Shown piece after piece: positions 1 through 12,867 of a stretch of 64,000 bases of DNA; position 1 is the stretch's first letter; each line of letters begins with the position of its first letter. The notes beneath the pieces are model-generated. The model ran no database searches, was not told the DNA's origin, and was given only the letters and a program-made list of their open reading frames with translations. The translations under genes were made by a program, and so were the position numbers. Location: positions 6,757,788 to 6,821,787 of the forward strand of contig OX246741.1 in the NCBI GenBank assembly GCA_945910005.1, in the 5' to 3' direction. Origin of the DNA: Isoperla grammatica. Taxonomy: Eukaryota; Arthropoda; Insecta; Plecoptera; Perlodidae.

Positions 1-1565
1 TAACTATCCATCGATTCAACCTATTCCAGGGAAATCCAATTTCCTTGAGGTCAACAAATTCATGTTCACTAGACTCGTACAACACTTCAAAGAACGATTT
101 TTCCACCAGACTAACTTAACACACGGTTCAACAGATACTTTTATCAAAATATACTCGCGGACGCTCTTTTTTTTATCGATTTACCTGTTGATGATATTGA
201 AATACAGTATTGTGGAGTCACTCAATTATTGATACGTGGATGACACACGAAGGTGTATATTTGTCTGATGACGTCACACGATACACTACCCCGAAACACA
301 CAAACAAACAAACACGACTGCTCCTGAGAGTGCCAAGTGGCAGATTAAGACACGAAGGAAGTCACGTGATGTGATCAGGGCAGGGCCGCCCATCTAAAGG
401 AAACCGCGTACATCCTGACTGGCTGCAGCAAATACGAAGCCGTCATCGAAAAGGAAGCCAACTCCTTTTAAAGAGAACAATGGATGATTTCAAGAGGGCG
501 AGCCACGTTTCGGTATTGGAGACAATCGCACGCAATAACGGGTGATTTGTGAGGTAAGGTGCATCATGAGGGGCCCCTGCTGCATCAGGAGGGATTGTTG
601 TTGTACACAAACCCGAGATTAACCAAACCAACTTATTATACGCTAGAATCAATGGGTGACCAATAATCGACTATACTCTGACAAGATCGTCTTAAAACGT
701 TTTTGGTGAGGAAGTAGTGAGGTCTCAAAGTAGGTATGACCTTCCGTTTCCCCAGTTGACTACTCAGAAACGAGAAATCGGCATGACTATCCGAAGTTAC
801 ACCATCATTTCAAAACATAATTGTTGATCGTCTTTGATGGTAGTAGGCTACGTTTCGGTACTATGTTTTCGCTCCTTCCTCCATCCAATTAAGATCATTC
901 AAATACGCACCTAATTGTGCGTGAAACCTTAAACACAACATTGAATGTTCGTTTGCGAAATCTTTGTGATCCAAGTCAACGAAATACCTATTAGAAATCG
1001 AGTGTCCATATGCAATCTAATGCATTACAACACTGTTGCCATTCAAAACTCAGGGTCGATAATGTTTGCAAAACGTTTTCTTTTAAGTGTCGTTTCATTT
1101 CGTATTCATAAAGTTTCTGGTCTCCGCATGAAGTCAAGGCCATCAATGATGGATGAAATTGAAATTAGATGCGAGCGATTGAGAACGTCTAAACGGTGCT
1201 CACGTATTCATGCACGCGCAGACTCTAATAACCGACAGACTGGTATAATTGCTCCAACGACCCAACGACCAGTCGGGCAGACGTCTTCGTAGACATAAAC
1301 GGGCATGCGGCCGTTCGTTCGTACACACTTTATTATGAATGCATGCGATAAGTGGCCAGCCGAGGTATGAACCATTCAACCGTCACTTCAAGTGTCAAAA
1401 CACGTTTTGAGTGGCTGGCTACACCTCAGCCTTCAATGTCTATAGTTACCTGCCTATAAATTAGTGATAATGTTGAAATTAGTATAATATACTGTTGATA
1501 TTTATAAAAGTTACCTACCTACACCTATTATGATGATATTTGTGTTTAAAGTCTAATTTTGGCAA
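1..1565. other. No gene or repeat recognised
   Basis: AT-rich DNA with several short open frames and no splice-bounded exon. GAGGTAAGG at about 550 resembles a plus-strand donor but the frame before it stops. Confidence 0.5.
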
Positions 1566-1712
1566 TGGTGCAAATTGAGAGTAAGAGTGGGTGATCATGA
1601 AGATGAAAAACGCCACATGACATCTATCCTCAAGCCAGGATTCGAACCTGGAATGCAAGGACCGTGGTTTACTATATACCTAATCAACTACAGTCAACTG
1701 CGCTGGCTGGAA
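1566..1712 (-). mobile_element. tRNA-derived SINE fragment
   Basis: On the minus strand a tRNA-like head has the B box GGTTCGAATCC (complement of 1638-1648). It is followed by CATCTTCATGATCACC and related sequence that recurs near 17.7 kb. It is too diverged and lacks cloverleaf pairing for a tRNA gene. Confidence 0.65.
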
Positions 1713-2402
1713 GAGTAACATTTTAAAATGTTGTAACGTATGTCATTACATTTCTCTGACGAATCTTTATACCATTATGTTTAAAGTAAACAACAAAGAC
1801 ATATTTTCTTTTTCAAATGTGCCAAATTATGGATGTAGTATATAGCTACAAGTGTAAGAAAAGTGATTTTTTACGTATTCAAGCGTAGAATTACAATATG
1901 CAATCGATCAGTCGTTGAGCACCTACAATTATTGAAAAGCTTTCATAAACGTTCTTTTTCGGTAAAGTCCACGACAAAGCAACCATAATTATGGTGTCCA
2001 TTACTCTATGGACTAATGGACTAACAAGTGCCCCGGGCATTACAGCAGCATCACGTGTCAATGGTGAGATAATGAGATACATCTCAAGATTATTGCACAG
2101 AGGAACGCAATACCGGGGCAAAGAAGGACGAACAGACAGGAGGGCGGTAAAACAGTACAACCTGTGGTACAACGCATGATTGGCCTGAGAACTCGACCGT
2201 GGCTTTCTGTCGGTGTCGGTCATTCTGATGCAAGTATTCGCACAATAGCTGCACCGGATGCGGAAGCGTGATGTCATAGTGTTGCCAATAGCACCGCTAC
2301 CTGTGACGTCACTAGCCCGGGCACGTAGTCGACCCCTGTGAAACTTTGGGTATAATCGCGACTGCAGTGCACTCTGATGGATAAGCGGTTATCTGAAGAG
2401 AT
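1713..2402. other. No gene recognised
   Basis: Overlapping frames on both strands (about 1891-2277) lack domains, start context or splice borders and look fortuitous. Confidence 0.45.
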
Positions 2403-2690
2403 GGATGTTGGAAAATTTCTAACATAATCCAGAGTATGCGTTGTGATTGATACGTATAGCCTAAATGTAGACTGGCAAAAAAGAGAAGACAATTGAGAGC
2501 TATGTCAAATCAATCCATGAAATGTGTTTATAAAAACTGATTTGATGTTGGAATACTTAAAACATAATCCAGAGTATGCGTTGTGATTGATACGTAACCC
2601 CAAATGAAGACTGTCAAAAAAGAGAAGACAATCGAGAACTGTGTCAAATCAATACAAGTATTGATGAAATGGAATGTGTTTATAAAAACG
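2403..2690 (+). repeat. 140-bp tandem duplication
   Basis: AACATAATCCAGAGTATGCG occurs at 2421 and 2561. The copies share most of 140 bp, with about 10-15% substitutions and a small insertion near the end of the second. Confidence 0.88.
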
Positions 2691-2699
2691 GATTTACAA

Positions 2700-5600
2700 A
2701 AAAAAGATAATAAGTTATGTTGATAACGAATATACTACAGATAAAATCAAAACTTAAAGTGCTTTGCTAGCTCAGTTGGTAATTAATCCATTAATTAATT
2801 AGATAATGTAAGTAAGTAAGTATGAATGAGAGAGACACAAGTCAAACTTGACTTCACAGCAACTAAAAACACAATTGTGTACGCCTGTTTTGTGAGTCAG
2901 TATAGTGAAAACGTTGAGTGGACAATATCTACGATGACGAGCTTTGTGCGTATTCGTCGCGAGTAGGTCGAACAGCTAATAGAGTTTCGATGTTTTTCTG
3001 TGAGATTAGTGTATTCCTTCGTTTATGTAAAAAGCGATCTAGTGGACCTTGATTATAGTTAGTCCAAGCAATCAGCTCGAACAATGTGTAAGAGAAAACT
3101 TGCAACAAAGACAATGCAACGCAACAATTGCAATGTATGTTACGAGTTCGTGGGGAGCATGTTTAAATAAGCAGGCTTCAATTACTGCTCCACATTTGTA
3201 GCTATGTTTTTTTTAAACTAAAATAAAACTGTACTTGGAAATTGTTGCCTTTTATATATCTCTATGTTTAAAATTTAAAATCAGATTTGTGAGCGTGTAC
3301 GAGATTTGTTTTGTGAAAAATGTGATGCGACATCTTGATAATCAATGTCTGATTAATTTTCAGTACAGAAGAAACGTCCATACGATATTAACATGTTTTG
3401 TAATGGATTCGTCACAGCAACGAAGCAAATACACTTTTGATTATGTCCCATAAGGTTTTGTAAATGAGTGGATATGCACTATACATATTTTAATAGATTC
3501 AAAACAACTTCAGATTTCTACATAAAACATATTTCTCAATTTCATTAATCGAAAAAGAGTATACACTACATAGTTGGATAGCTAAACTTACTGGTATTGT
3601 AAACAATACAATCACAACGCCAAGAAACGATCCGTGTTTTATATAACCCCACCCAAGTACTTCACCTCACTCAACCTGCATGTTGGCAAACGCACACACA
3701 CACCATTGATGAAACCATGTGGGAATGAGCACAGATAATACTATGTAATTGTTATGCAGCGTACGTACATAGCTCACGCACTCTATAGACGGTTCCCATT
3801 ACAGGACACTGTACAGATTGCATCACGACAACAATTACAGACAGGTGCGTTAGAAGAAAGTTGGTGTCGCAACTCATTAGTTTCGGACATTCTGGGTCGG
3901 GTCGTGCGACGGCCATATTGGATAGATTGTTCGCTTGATCACATTTTAAGACATGTGTGTCTTTGTTTTTACAAGTATAAAATGCAAGTATAAAGAGTAC
4001 ATTTTATATTCACAGAAATTCCTGAGCAGCATAGCTCATCCAAACTTTCAAACTAAAAAATCTATTTCTGGACATAATGATTGCTGATATATAAATAAGC
4101 TTATAACCTAATGTATAAATGAGGGAAAACATTATTAAAACCCCTCGTCAATATCGGCATTCGAATTTCGATGTAATGTAGATGGCTGCAGTAAAAGCAA
4201 CAAGATAGTCGAGGTTGGCGTATTACAGAAAAAATATCATATATAAAATTAAAAAGAAACATTGAACATGTGAATTGTTAATAAGAAAAATAATTGGACT
4301 GTTCACTGTTCATTGTCAAAGTAGTAATTAAAATGCAATATTTCCAATGCTGGTCAGCGCACTTAGACAGGCTATATCACCAACTGAGTTGGTTTGAGTT
4401 TGAGTTGGTGATAGACTGTCGAAGAGTGTTGATTTCCTGATGTAAGAATCCTTTATCTTGATTGTCAACTGTCTCTTACTATTATGTTTTTTAGTGATAA
4501 TAATGATGAATTTATAAATAAAATGAGTTTTGTTTCTTGTATTGAAAAACTGATAATACTTTGTGATGGTAGGTACCTACGTATTCGCACAACGTCTTGA
4601 ATAGTTTGCTGTTGGCAATGCATAGCTGTCCATGTTCGTAAGGAAAAATTATGAGGGTGAGTACATAGTATGTGCTTAACGTAACACTTAAAAAAAGGAA
4701 AACATACTATATAGGTTCAATAATGTCATCAAATTAAATTCATGCATCGGAAAAGTCACAACATTATATTGAGTTCGCTTTCTCGCTTCTCAGCCGCGTT
4801 ACAGCGATATGACAATCGATTAATTTAGGTCATCACGATCGGAAATGGTTGTTGTTGTTGTTCTTAACGCTGATTGGACAAATGATAGGGGAGGTACCTG
4901 TCGTTACTCGTTCGCACGGTATTTACGGACGCATGAGTGGGCAAATGTTTCGCAAAATAGTCGACATCCAATTTGTATTTCCGGCTACGTATTATTGTTA
5001 CGGTTTCGGGATTTTGAGCTAAATCGATCGAACTCTGGTGCATTTCATGTCGAGGCATGACGAATAGGGTGCAGTCTATAGAATTTGCGGGTCTCACTGT
5101 TTAACCAACACAAATACATTATAATTGTTGATATGTACAGATTACAGTTCTAAACTCAATGTTTATTTTATCTTCGAATCGTCACTGTCGAATTTATCAT
5201 TGGTAGAACATTTACAAAACTTACCACTAACCAATGACTGTACATTTGAGTCACTTTGAGGGCTACCGAACCTAAGAGGATATTAAAATTTCGCCAGGAG
5301 AAACGAGATTATAAACTGAAAGACAACTTATTCGTAACTAAGATATTTTACGAAGAACTTCAGAACAATCCTGTATAAGATCTCTATCTCTCCAAGCGCT
5401 CACATATAACATTCCACTTCCAAAGCTTTCGGTGCATTCACCAACTAAATTACAATCTACAATATGTTTGTTTCCCTTTACTTTACCATTAAACGTGAAT
5501 GTGATAACTGTAATAAATCTAAATTAATTATTAAAATACGGTAGCTAGCAAGCATATGAAATGACTGGGTCTCTGGGTCCCCTAACTGTTCTCCAACTGG

Positions 5601-8280
5601 CCGGCAATAAAACCACAAGCTTGGCCGAAGACACAGACATATATAGCCGTAGTTTTATTGCATGTACGTTCAAGCACGAGTAAGCTTGCTGTAAAGAACC
5701 TAACTGCCCAGCGTGTAAACACGACCTTCAAATAAAACACAGATTAACATTATATTATACGGAATGACTAAAGCTGAAAAAGATTTGTAATTGTTTCGCT
5801 AGTGTTTGGTTGCAATGAAATTACTCTTAAGTTACGCCTCGTTGAAGACTAAGTAAACGGGTAATTTGTCGCTTAGAAGAATCTACAAAACATGCTGGGA
5901 TACTGGGGAGAGAAAATCTCCAGAAAATCTCCGTGCTGTTATACTATTAGTGACCTATTTGAGGCTTAGATTTTGGGACAATTTCGCCTGTTTTTTTTTG
6001 CCAAATATCTACATCATACATATTAATTTATATGAACTCGAAGTTAATTCCCTATAGTTTTTATTTATTTTAGATATTTGTATAAAATGTTTCCGTTGTA
6101 TTTGGATGTTTTTCAAGCACTTACATTATTTTCAAATTTATTTCATACAATCAGTCATCGGGGGGGGGGGGGGGGGGGGGATGGATAGATATAAAGCATC
6201 ACTGTAGGCCTGGGAGGAGGTAAAGAAACGGGAAGAGTGGGAGATATAAGGAGGGAGGGAGCCTGGATGTATAAACCTGGAAAGATTCGAGGGTGCTCAA
6301 AGACAGATCGAACCTGTAATGATCATCGCTTCATAAATCAACGATATCAGGGAAAACGTGGAGCGGGGAGGGGAGAGGAGGAGGGGGGAGATCACCCGAT
6401 TCTCATGGCACAATTAAAACACCATGCTCAGCTGAGACTGCGAGGGGTTGAATAAATCCAGTATCATTTCTGGACTACTACGGAACACGAACCAGTCTTT
6501 ACTTGAGGGGGACGTACAACAATTAACTATGACGTCACATTTCTCATGGTGCGAATGGGCGTTTTACCAGTCGAAAGGGGAGGGGGGGGGGGGGGAGATG
6601 TCTTCTATACTCACATAAGAAGGTCTGGAGCAAAGATAACTAACATTACAACAGCTCCGCCACATGGAGCAAAAAGTGACCGATAATTCTTTTATCACGA
6701 ACGGTTGGACATTGCTTCTCAATATTTTCCGGAAATTGGGGTCGGGGGGGTGGGGGGGGGGGGGGTTGCCTAAAGCACGAGAAAGTAATGGATGGAATAA
6801 TCTAATTCTTAAGAGAGGTATATCCATAGCTTACAGTGTCGATAAGGTACTTTCATACAGCAAACTTCCTTATCGGCTCAATGCTTACAAGACTTTCAAC
6901 GCTACCTAGCGTCGAGAGTCATTACTAATGCAGTAAGGAAACTACTGCAGTCTAGCGGCGAACATTGAAACTACTGTGCGTAGTACGGTGGCTCTATCGG
7001 TCGGTGAGAGCTCGAAGCAACAGGTTGTCAGTTATGACACGTGGTTCGCACGTGGCGGAACTTACGTCACTGGCCACGAGACGCGCACACAAGTACGATG
7101 CCAATACAAATATTAGATAGGATTGTGTGAAGTTCTAATACATCCAAACAGGCGAAGTCCATACTATACTAACTAACTAGGAGAAGGGTCTTCGCCCGGA
7201 CATTTATATTTTGAAATTGATAACATAATCAACAAATTGTCAATACACTTAACACAAGTGTGAATCACTGTCAGTACTTAGTCGTTCTTTTTTACGCTTA
7301 TAAGTCAGTGTAAATATTTGTATGGCGTTCTCATGTAATCAAAACTTACACTATTGTAGCCGGTGCAGGAGATTTTCACGCTTTGCTACACTGGCCAGTG
7401 CAAAGACAGGTGACCGAAGCTAATGATAAAAACGTCGTTTATCTGGGGGTTATTGCAATAGCAGCAACCGAGTTAACTAACCCACCAAGTTCAAGTGAAT
7501 GCTTAGCTAACTGTAATATGTGTGACCCCAATAGATGGCCGCCCCAGGGACCTAGACATCCCCGGCGCCCGCTGCTGCATTCTTGCCTCACATAACTGTA
7601 CTCGCTATGCACGCGTTGTTTACCGCCATACATGGATGACATTTGGAATGTAGTAAAAGTTACAGTTATTAATATAGTGTTTGTGGAACTTGGTAAATCT
7701 AGGATAATGTGAGACGTAGGACCAATGTCTCACCTTGTGTTTGGATTTTGAAATAATAAAGTTGAAATTATAAACAGAAAGCATTTACAAAACAAAACGG
7801 ATAGGCGAATGTAGAGAGAAAAATTCTATTGTTACGTTACATGAAAGCAGGCAGCAATACTACAAGAAGTGTTAGAAATGTTAGGTTGACTTTGGTTTAC
7901 ATTGACATTTATCCCTGAAAACTATTTGTCCGCATTTTGTGATGGGATATGAATATACCGTATTTTCCTTCAAACATCTTTGATTATTAACGACGACTAT
8001 CATTTTTTAATGTCGCCATCTAGAACAACTATTCAATCGCTTGTGTTCAAATCACACATTCACCATTTCATACAACAACATATCAATGTTTAATACTCAC
8101 ATAAAATAGAATCTCTCCTTAAAAGCAATTTCAATTTCTAGACAGTTCAGTTTGGCACAGATAGATTATAGATAAGTAGGTCGCTGCCCCGCAGAGTGGT
8201 AATATTTGCATTATTTCGCGGTTAGGTTACCACTTACCACAAGGCGGTGTTTATTGAATGGTTGACCTTCTTCAGTTAAT
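2700..8280. other. Intergenic or intronic DNA with G runs
   Basis: Nothing coding is supported. Notable parts are a pure run of 20 G ending at 6180 and G-rich tracts at 6360-6390, 6580-6598 and 6740-6766. TACCTAC-type motifs are frequent. This is probably the intron after exon 3 or the DNA beyond the gene. Confidence 0.45.
2763..2790 (+). other. tRNA A-box-like fragment
   Basis: GCTAGCTCAGTTGGTAATTA resembles a tRNA D-arm (A box), but no B box follows. Probably a SINE stub. Confidence 0.4.
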
Positions 8281-8285
8281 GACCA

Positions 8286-8555
8286 TTGACCATGTCACAC
8301 ATCCACTGTTCTTTGCAAGCTGCGGGCATTGAACAAACATGCAAACCACCCACACTGAAGCCTCTAAACATTTGGGCTACGTTGCGTGCGTTTGTACCTA
8401 TCCTCCAGTTAGACGGTTTTCGCCCCCTGAGGGAATCTGATATCCACGAGAGCGGAGAGGGGTTGTTGGTTTCACGAACAAGAACAAGTGGAGCATCCTC
8501 GGGCGAGTCCAAGATCAGTAGTCTTTGTTTTAAGGGGGGTAAGGACGTCACGTAA
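8286..8555. other. GC-richer block open on both strands, unassigned
   Basis: Frames of about 90 codons are open on both strands and the base composition is gene-like. On the minus strand the likely acceptor CAAAG-A gives a phase that does not fit exon 3. No domain is recognised. It may be an exon of another gene or old repeat DNA. Confidence 0.25.
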
Positions 8556-8781
8556 CCCCCCTCCTCTATGATAATTTGTTACCGTGTTTCTATGTTATAT
8601 TGTGACACTCCGAAAAGAAACTATAGGTGCCCGCTACGTCATCAACATCAAAAGAACTTCACCTAACCCCGTCGCAACGACATCACCAACCCTGTATCTA
8701 TGAATCTTTATGAGACTGGGCATCCCGTCACAAGCAGAGGCGTCACCCTTGTAGAGTGTTTACATTACTGGGGGTGTAATA

Positions 8782-9217
8782 CAGTGGCGTATCCAGGAAT
8801 TGGTAAAGGGGGGGGTTTTCAGAGGGGAGCCGAAACATAATTGGGGTTCCGGGGGGCGGGGGGGGGGTGGGGGCTTGCCCGAAAAAATTCTCGTCAAGGT
8901 CATTTTAGTGCAAATCTGTGCGTTTTACAGCGGCCAACTGAAACATGATTACTCAGTTTCTGGCAACACATTTTTTCCTTAGCACCGCTAATAAAAGGAA
9001 CCTCAATCAATAATTTGCATATTTTTCGTATTGCTTTTGCTTTTAATAATTACAACAATATACAATAATTATAAATTAAAACATCTTACTGTATATTAAA
9101 ATACTGTCTTTTGATACTGTCTGTCTATTAAAATGAAAACGGTCATTTTCCATGTTTCCTTTGCAAAAGGGGGGGGGGTTTTGTCCCCCCCCCTCCCCCC
9201 CCGTGTATACGCCACTG
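8782..9217. mobile_element. hAT-like MITE, CAGTGGCG termini, 8-bp target duplication
   Basis: The ends are CAGTGGCGTATCC and its near inverse (GTATACGCCACTG). The insertion is flanked by GTGTAATA at 8774-8781 and 9218-9225, a perfect 8-bp duplication. The terminal CAGTG fits the YARNG end of hAT elements. The inside carries long G runs on the left, C/G runs on the right and an AT-rich middle, with no transposase, so it would depend on one made elsewhere. Confidence 0.88.
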
Positions 9218-9225
9218 GTGTAATA

Positions 9226-9514
9226 TTATATAACTTTCTTCATATAAATGTGTATATAAACATCAAATCCTCTAATAATGAGAATTACAATTTTATTTCA
9301 TAGTGAATGTTTCCGTAGCAATTATTTAGACCTACGCATTTTCCACTCTAGAGCTATCCAGAGTATTTATTGATAGCAGATTGATTCTTTACATCTCAGA
9401 AAAAAAATCTGCTGATGTGGCTGTGAGGGCGCAGAAAGGAAACACGATGAAATATTGAGGGGGGAGGGGGGTTGCGCCCCCCTCTCCTCCCTTATAACAC
9501 ATCACGTGACTCAC
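9226..9514. other. Intron beginning after exon 3
   Basis: It starts with the GTGAGT donor on the minus strand. A palindromic G/C tract (GAGGGGGGAGGGGGG, then CGCCCCCCTCTCC) sits at 9456-9490. Nothing else. Confidence 0.5.
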
Positions 9515-9698
9515 CTAGTGGAGACGGCGCCATCATCATCCCCTCATCCCTGAGCGAAGACGTCTCGCACTCCCCCTCTTCCTCCTCCTCCATGAGAGTG
9601 GGGGGAGGACTTAGTTCGTACCCCCACCGCTGTCTGAAGGCCTTAGCGCCACCATCGAGTCGAACACGCGGCAGATCCACGAAGAGAGCGTCACCAAT
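9515..9698 (-). CDS. Exon 3 of the host gene; second part of PH-like domain plus acidic linker
   Basis: The exon is 184 bp, between a TTTTTGTGTTTAG acceptor (right of 9698) and a GTGAGT donor (9514-9509). It starts in phase 0, matching exon 2, and ends in phase 1 after 61 codons. Its first residues, IGDALFVDLPRVRLDG, continue the strand pattern of exon 2. Then come QRWGYELSPPP and an EEEEEGE acidic run, ending MMMAPSPL. The next exon needs two bases to complete a Gly-type codon. I found no convincing one to the left, so the gene probably leaves the window there. Confidence 0.82.
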
Positions 9699-12654
9699 CT
9701 AAACACAAAAACAACCACATTAATTCAATTTACTCGGGCAGCAGTCTTAAAGCGAGCTGATAGACAAATTCCATTAACAGACCAAACTATTTGACCCCTG
9801 ACGCCTCCAATTAAAAATGACGTCATCGGTTACATAAATATAGAATATGATGATGTCATTGAGATGAATGTAGTATAGGGAAATGATTGAGAGCGGTGGG
9901 AACTAAGTGGGCCATGTCTCGTGTAAAAAAGCCGACCGACAGATTACTGTTACAGTTAGAGCCTTAAAGTGTGTTTTTTGCGCCAATTTGACTTTCTACC
10001 TTTTCATCAGAGTGGCTGGCTACAAGCTTATACAAAGTGAGCGGGTCTAACGTAATTAATGCAAAGGCCACGTTAAAACAAGGTTACAAAACCTATTCTG
10101 TGTCACAGAGCAACTGGTAGCGAGAAATTAGAGACTAAATACCTTCTCAATTAGAAGAAAGCCATTTCTTACAGTAGGCTGAATATATTACATGTCGATA
10201 CGATTGTATTTTGTCACGGCAAGATATTATGTGGATGTGTAGGCCTAAATGTAAAAATAAAATTCTGGGAGCACTGAATGTTATTTATAAATAAATATTA
10301 TGTATTTTATCAGTTTGATTAGTCTTCAAAACAACGAAAAACCTGCACGAAGCTTTTTACCGGAATTTTTATTTTGTTCATTCAGATCCCTCACTTCCTC
10401 TTTGCTTTTTTAATTTCTGCTTAATTAACCAAGTTAGTTTCGAGTATATTTATGTAAAACCTACAAACATACTATTTTTTTTAGCTAGAGCACACGTACA
10501 AGGGTAAAAGCAAAACAAACCATCATTTTCGTGTAAGTAAAACAAAATTAAAATTAACACTCATATAAAAATAAAAAAAACACGCTCAATAAAGTCTACA
10601 GCAACAACACTGCAGGGAGAATGAAATGGACAAGTGTTCAAAGCAACAACGACACAAACAACAGGTGCATTACTTGCTAATTGCTACGTACATGGGCGTG
10701 GCTCTCACTACACTACTCTTACTGATACTACCCGTACACTGACATGCACAGTAGTGCACTACTGCACTGGTATTGCAGTGATGCAGCTGGAGTGAAACAA
10801 GAGTGCTTGAAAAGGAAGATGTTTCACACGACAATTGTGTTAGAAGTTGTTGATACAACTTTTTGTGCAGCAATTACTGTATTAACTCGAATCATTCTCA
10901 TTATTAATGTTTACATTCTTGAAGACGCGTGTAATAAACGATACGGGATAGAGCATAAGTTTTCACAAGAGTAACATTTTCCAATAAGATACTATAAATA
11001 TAGACTGTATCCGTCATGGGCATAGTTGAGTATTTGCAACAGCGCTTAGTTTTTGTATTTTGTATTGGTTTTTTATTAACGACGTATACTCAACCGTGGG
11101 TCATATTATGTCGTCGGTAATGGTGCTAATCAGTGATTTCTCTTAAAAAATTAATTGACTACCATCACGGAAGCATTATTGCACCGAAAACGAAAAATGT
11201 TGTGAAATATGACATGTTTAAAATTAGAATTTGTATTTTATAATTTGGAGAAGTCCAAATCAAGAATAACTTACGTAACGGCTGATGATTAGAGGTATTA
11301 CAGTTGTTGATAACTGTGTTTGACATGTTCATGAAATCTAGCTTCCACTCCAAGCAGTGAGTAATGATATAGCCGAATGCTTCAATTGTAAATTAATATG
11401 CCCAGGACTACGTTTCTTCGTAATTCTAAGTAATTTAAGTATTATGAAATAAATGCACTTTTATAACTTCTCACATCAACCGTTGTTGTTTCTACGCTTT
11501 AATTTCATAGATTAATTTCTCATAAGAGCGAGATAGTGCTCGTACGTACACTATGCATCTTTACGACCACTATAATTATGCCATCACATTATTTTTATTT
11601 ACAAACTGTGATGTCATTAAAAAATGTGTATCATACACATCATTTATAATACCTACTTGTTTTGAAAATATGAAAGTATAACAAATTACATAAGCCGGAA
11701 CTTTATAAGATTAATTATAGATGAAAGTGAAACTGTTTGTATAGACACCGTTCGCTTGATCTTATTTCAAACGAAAACAAAACAAAACAAACTCATTAGA
11801 GTGTCATGTACTCTTGTACATGGCTTTCTTTCATCTGTGGCCGTTGTCATACAAACAATGCAGACGCCAGCAGTGAACTGAACTGAACTGAACCGACTGA
11901 AGAAAGGTCATTGCATAATAAATCACTAACACAAAACACGCCCTCCCCTACGACGGCCCAGCCCATAAGCTCAAAAGTCATACAAATACAAGTCCAAAAG
12001 TAATAAAAGTGGTGATATCATCTATGTGTCACCACGCTCAGTATTGGAGACACAACATAGATATAAAAAAGTGCAGAGTATTGCATGAATAAAGTAGATA
12101 ATTTAAAGTCGCTACACGGACTACGTATATGTGATACAGCCGTGTACGAATGCTCTCTATTCTCTTATTCTATGGTAACATTTTATGAGAATTGTTTGAT
12201 GTAAGATAAGGCTCAACAATCTCTTGAACATTCTACAAGTTCAACATGACTGATATGAATATTTCTATTTTGCCGACTACCAACAAATCCACGAGAAAAT
12301 ACACACAAAAATACGAAGTATAAATTAGAATATCATCACTTTTAGAATCAAATTATTACTACAATAGTGAGCGAAGACGAAAAACACACTTACTTGTGAC
12401 ATTTTAGTTTTTTGCACATGAGTCATATAAAATACAAGGTTGCTCACAACACACAATTAAATCTAGCTCGACTTATTTCATATCTTCTTTGACACGATAT
12501 AATCAAAATTACTTAACACACAAAGATGAAACAAAGATTCACATTTCTGACATAATTTTAGCGACACAAAAAAAAAACGCAAATTTGTATGAAGTGCGTT
12601 TTAGCAGTGTTTTTGTGCTTACATGCGATACAGCAAAGGTTAGTTAAGAAAAGA
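9699..12654. other. Intron 2, right of exon 3
   Basis: AT-rich sequence with no element of clear structure. A short GAACT repeat lies at 11874-11893. A weak inverted pair around 11023-11105 (AGTTGAGTAT against ATACTCAACC) may be an old MITE. Confidence 0.5.
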
Positions 12655-12867
12655 AAACAGCACACGTTTCAAAGACAGCAACAAATGCAAACAGCACACG
12701 TTTCAAAGACATCAACAAATGCAAACAGCACACGTTTCAAAGACAGCATCACATACAAACAGCGCACGCTCCAAAGACAGCAACACATACAAACAGCGGC
12801 GCATGCATAACGCCCCAAAGACAGCAACATATACAAACAGCACACGCCCAAAGAACAGCAACAGGTG
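12655..12867 (+). repeat. 34-bp minisatellite, six units
   Basis: CACACG-type anchors recur every 34 bp (12661, 12695, 12729, 12763), each with CAAAGACAGCAACA and ATGCAAACAG parts. The fifth unit carries an expansion with GGCGCATGCATAACGCC, and the sixth is shortened. Confidence 0.93.

Noticed and set aside
1638..1712. True tRNA gene
   Set aside because: Only the B box is good. Acceptor and anticodon stems do not pair, and related SINE sequence follows.
1891..2277. 128-codon minus-strand frame as an exon
   Set aside because: No splice borders in phase and a repeat-rich context; the opposite strand is open as well.
8276..8551. Next exon of the minus-strand gene after exon 3
   Set aside because: Likely acceptors give a one-base or zero-base phase, while exon 3 needs two bases; the fitting frame hits a stop after two codons.
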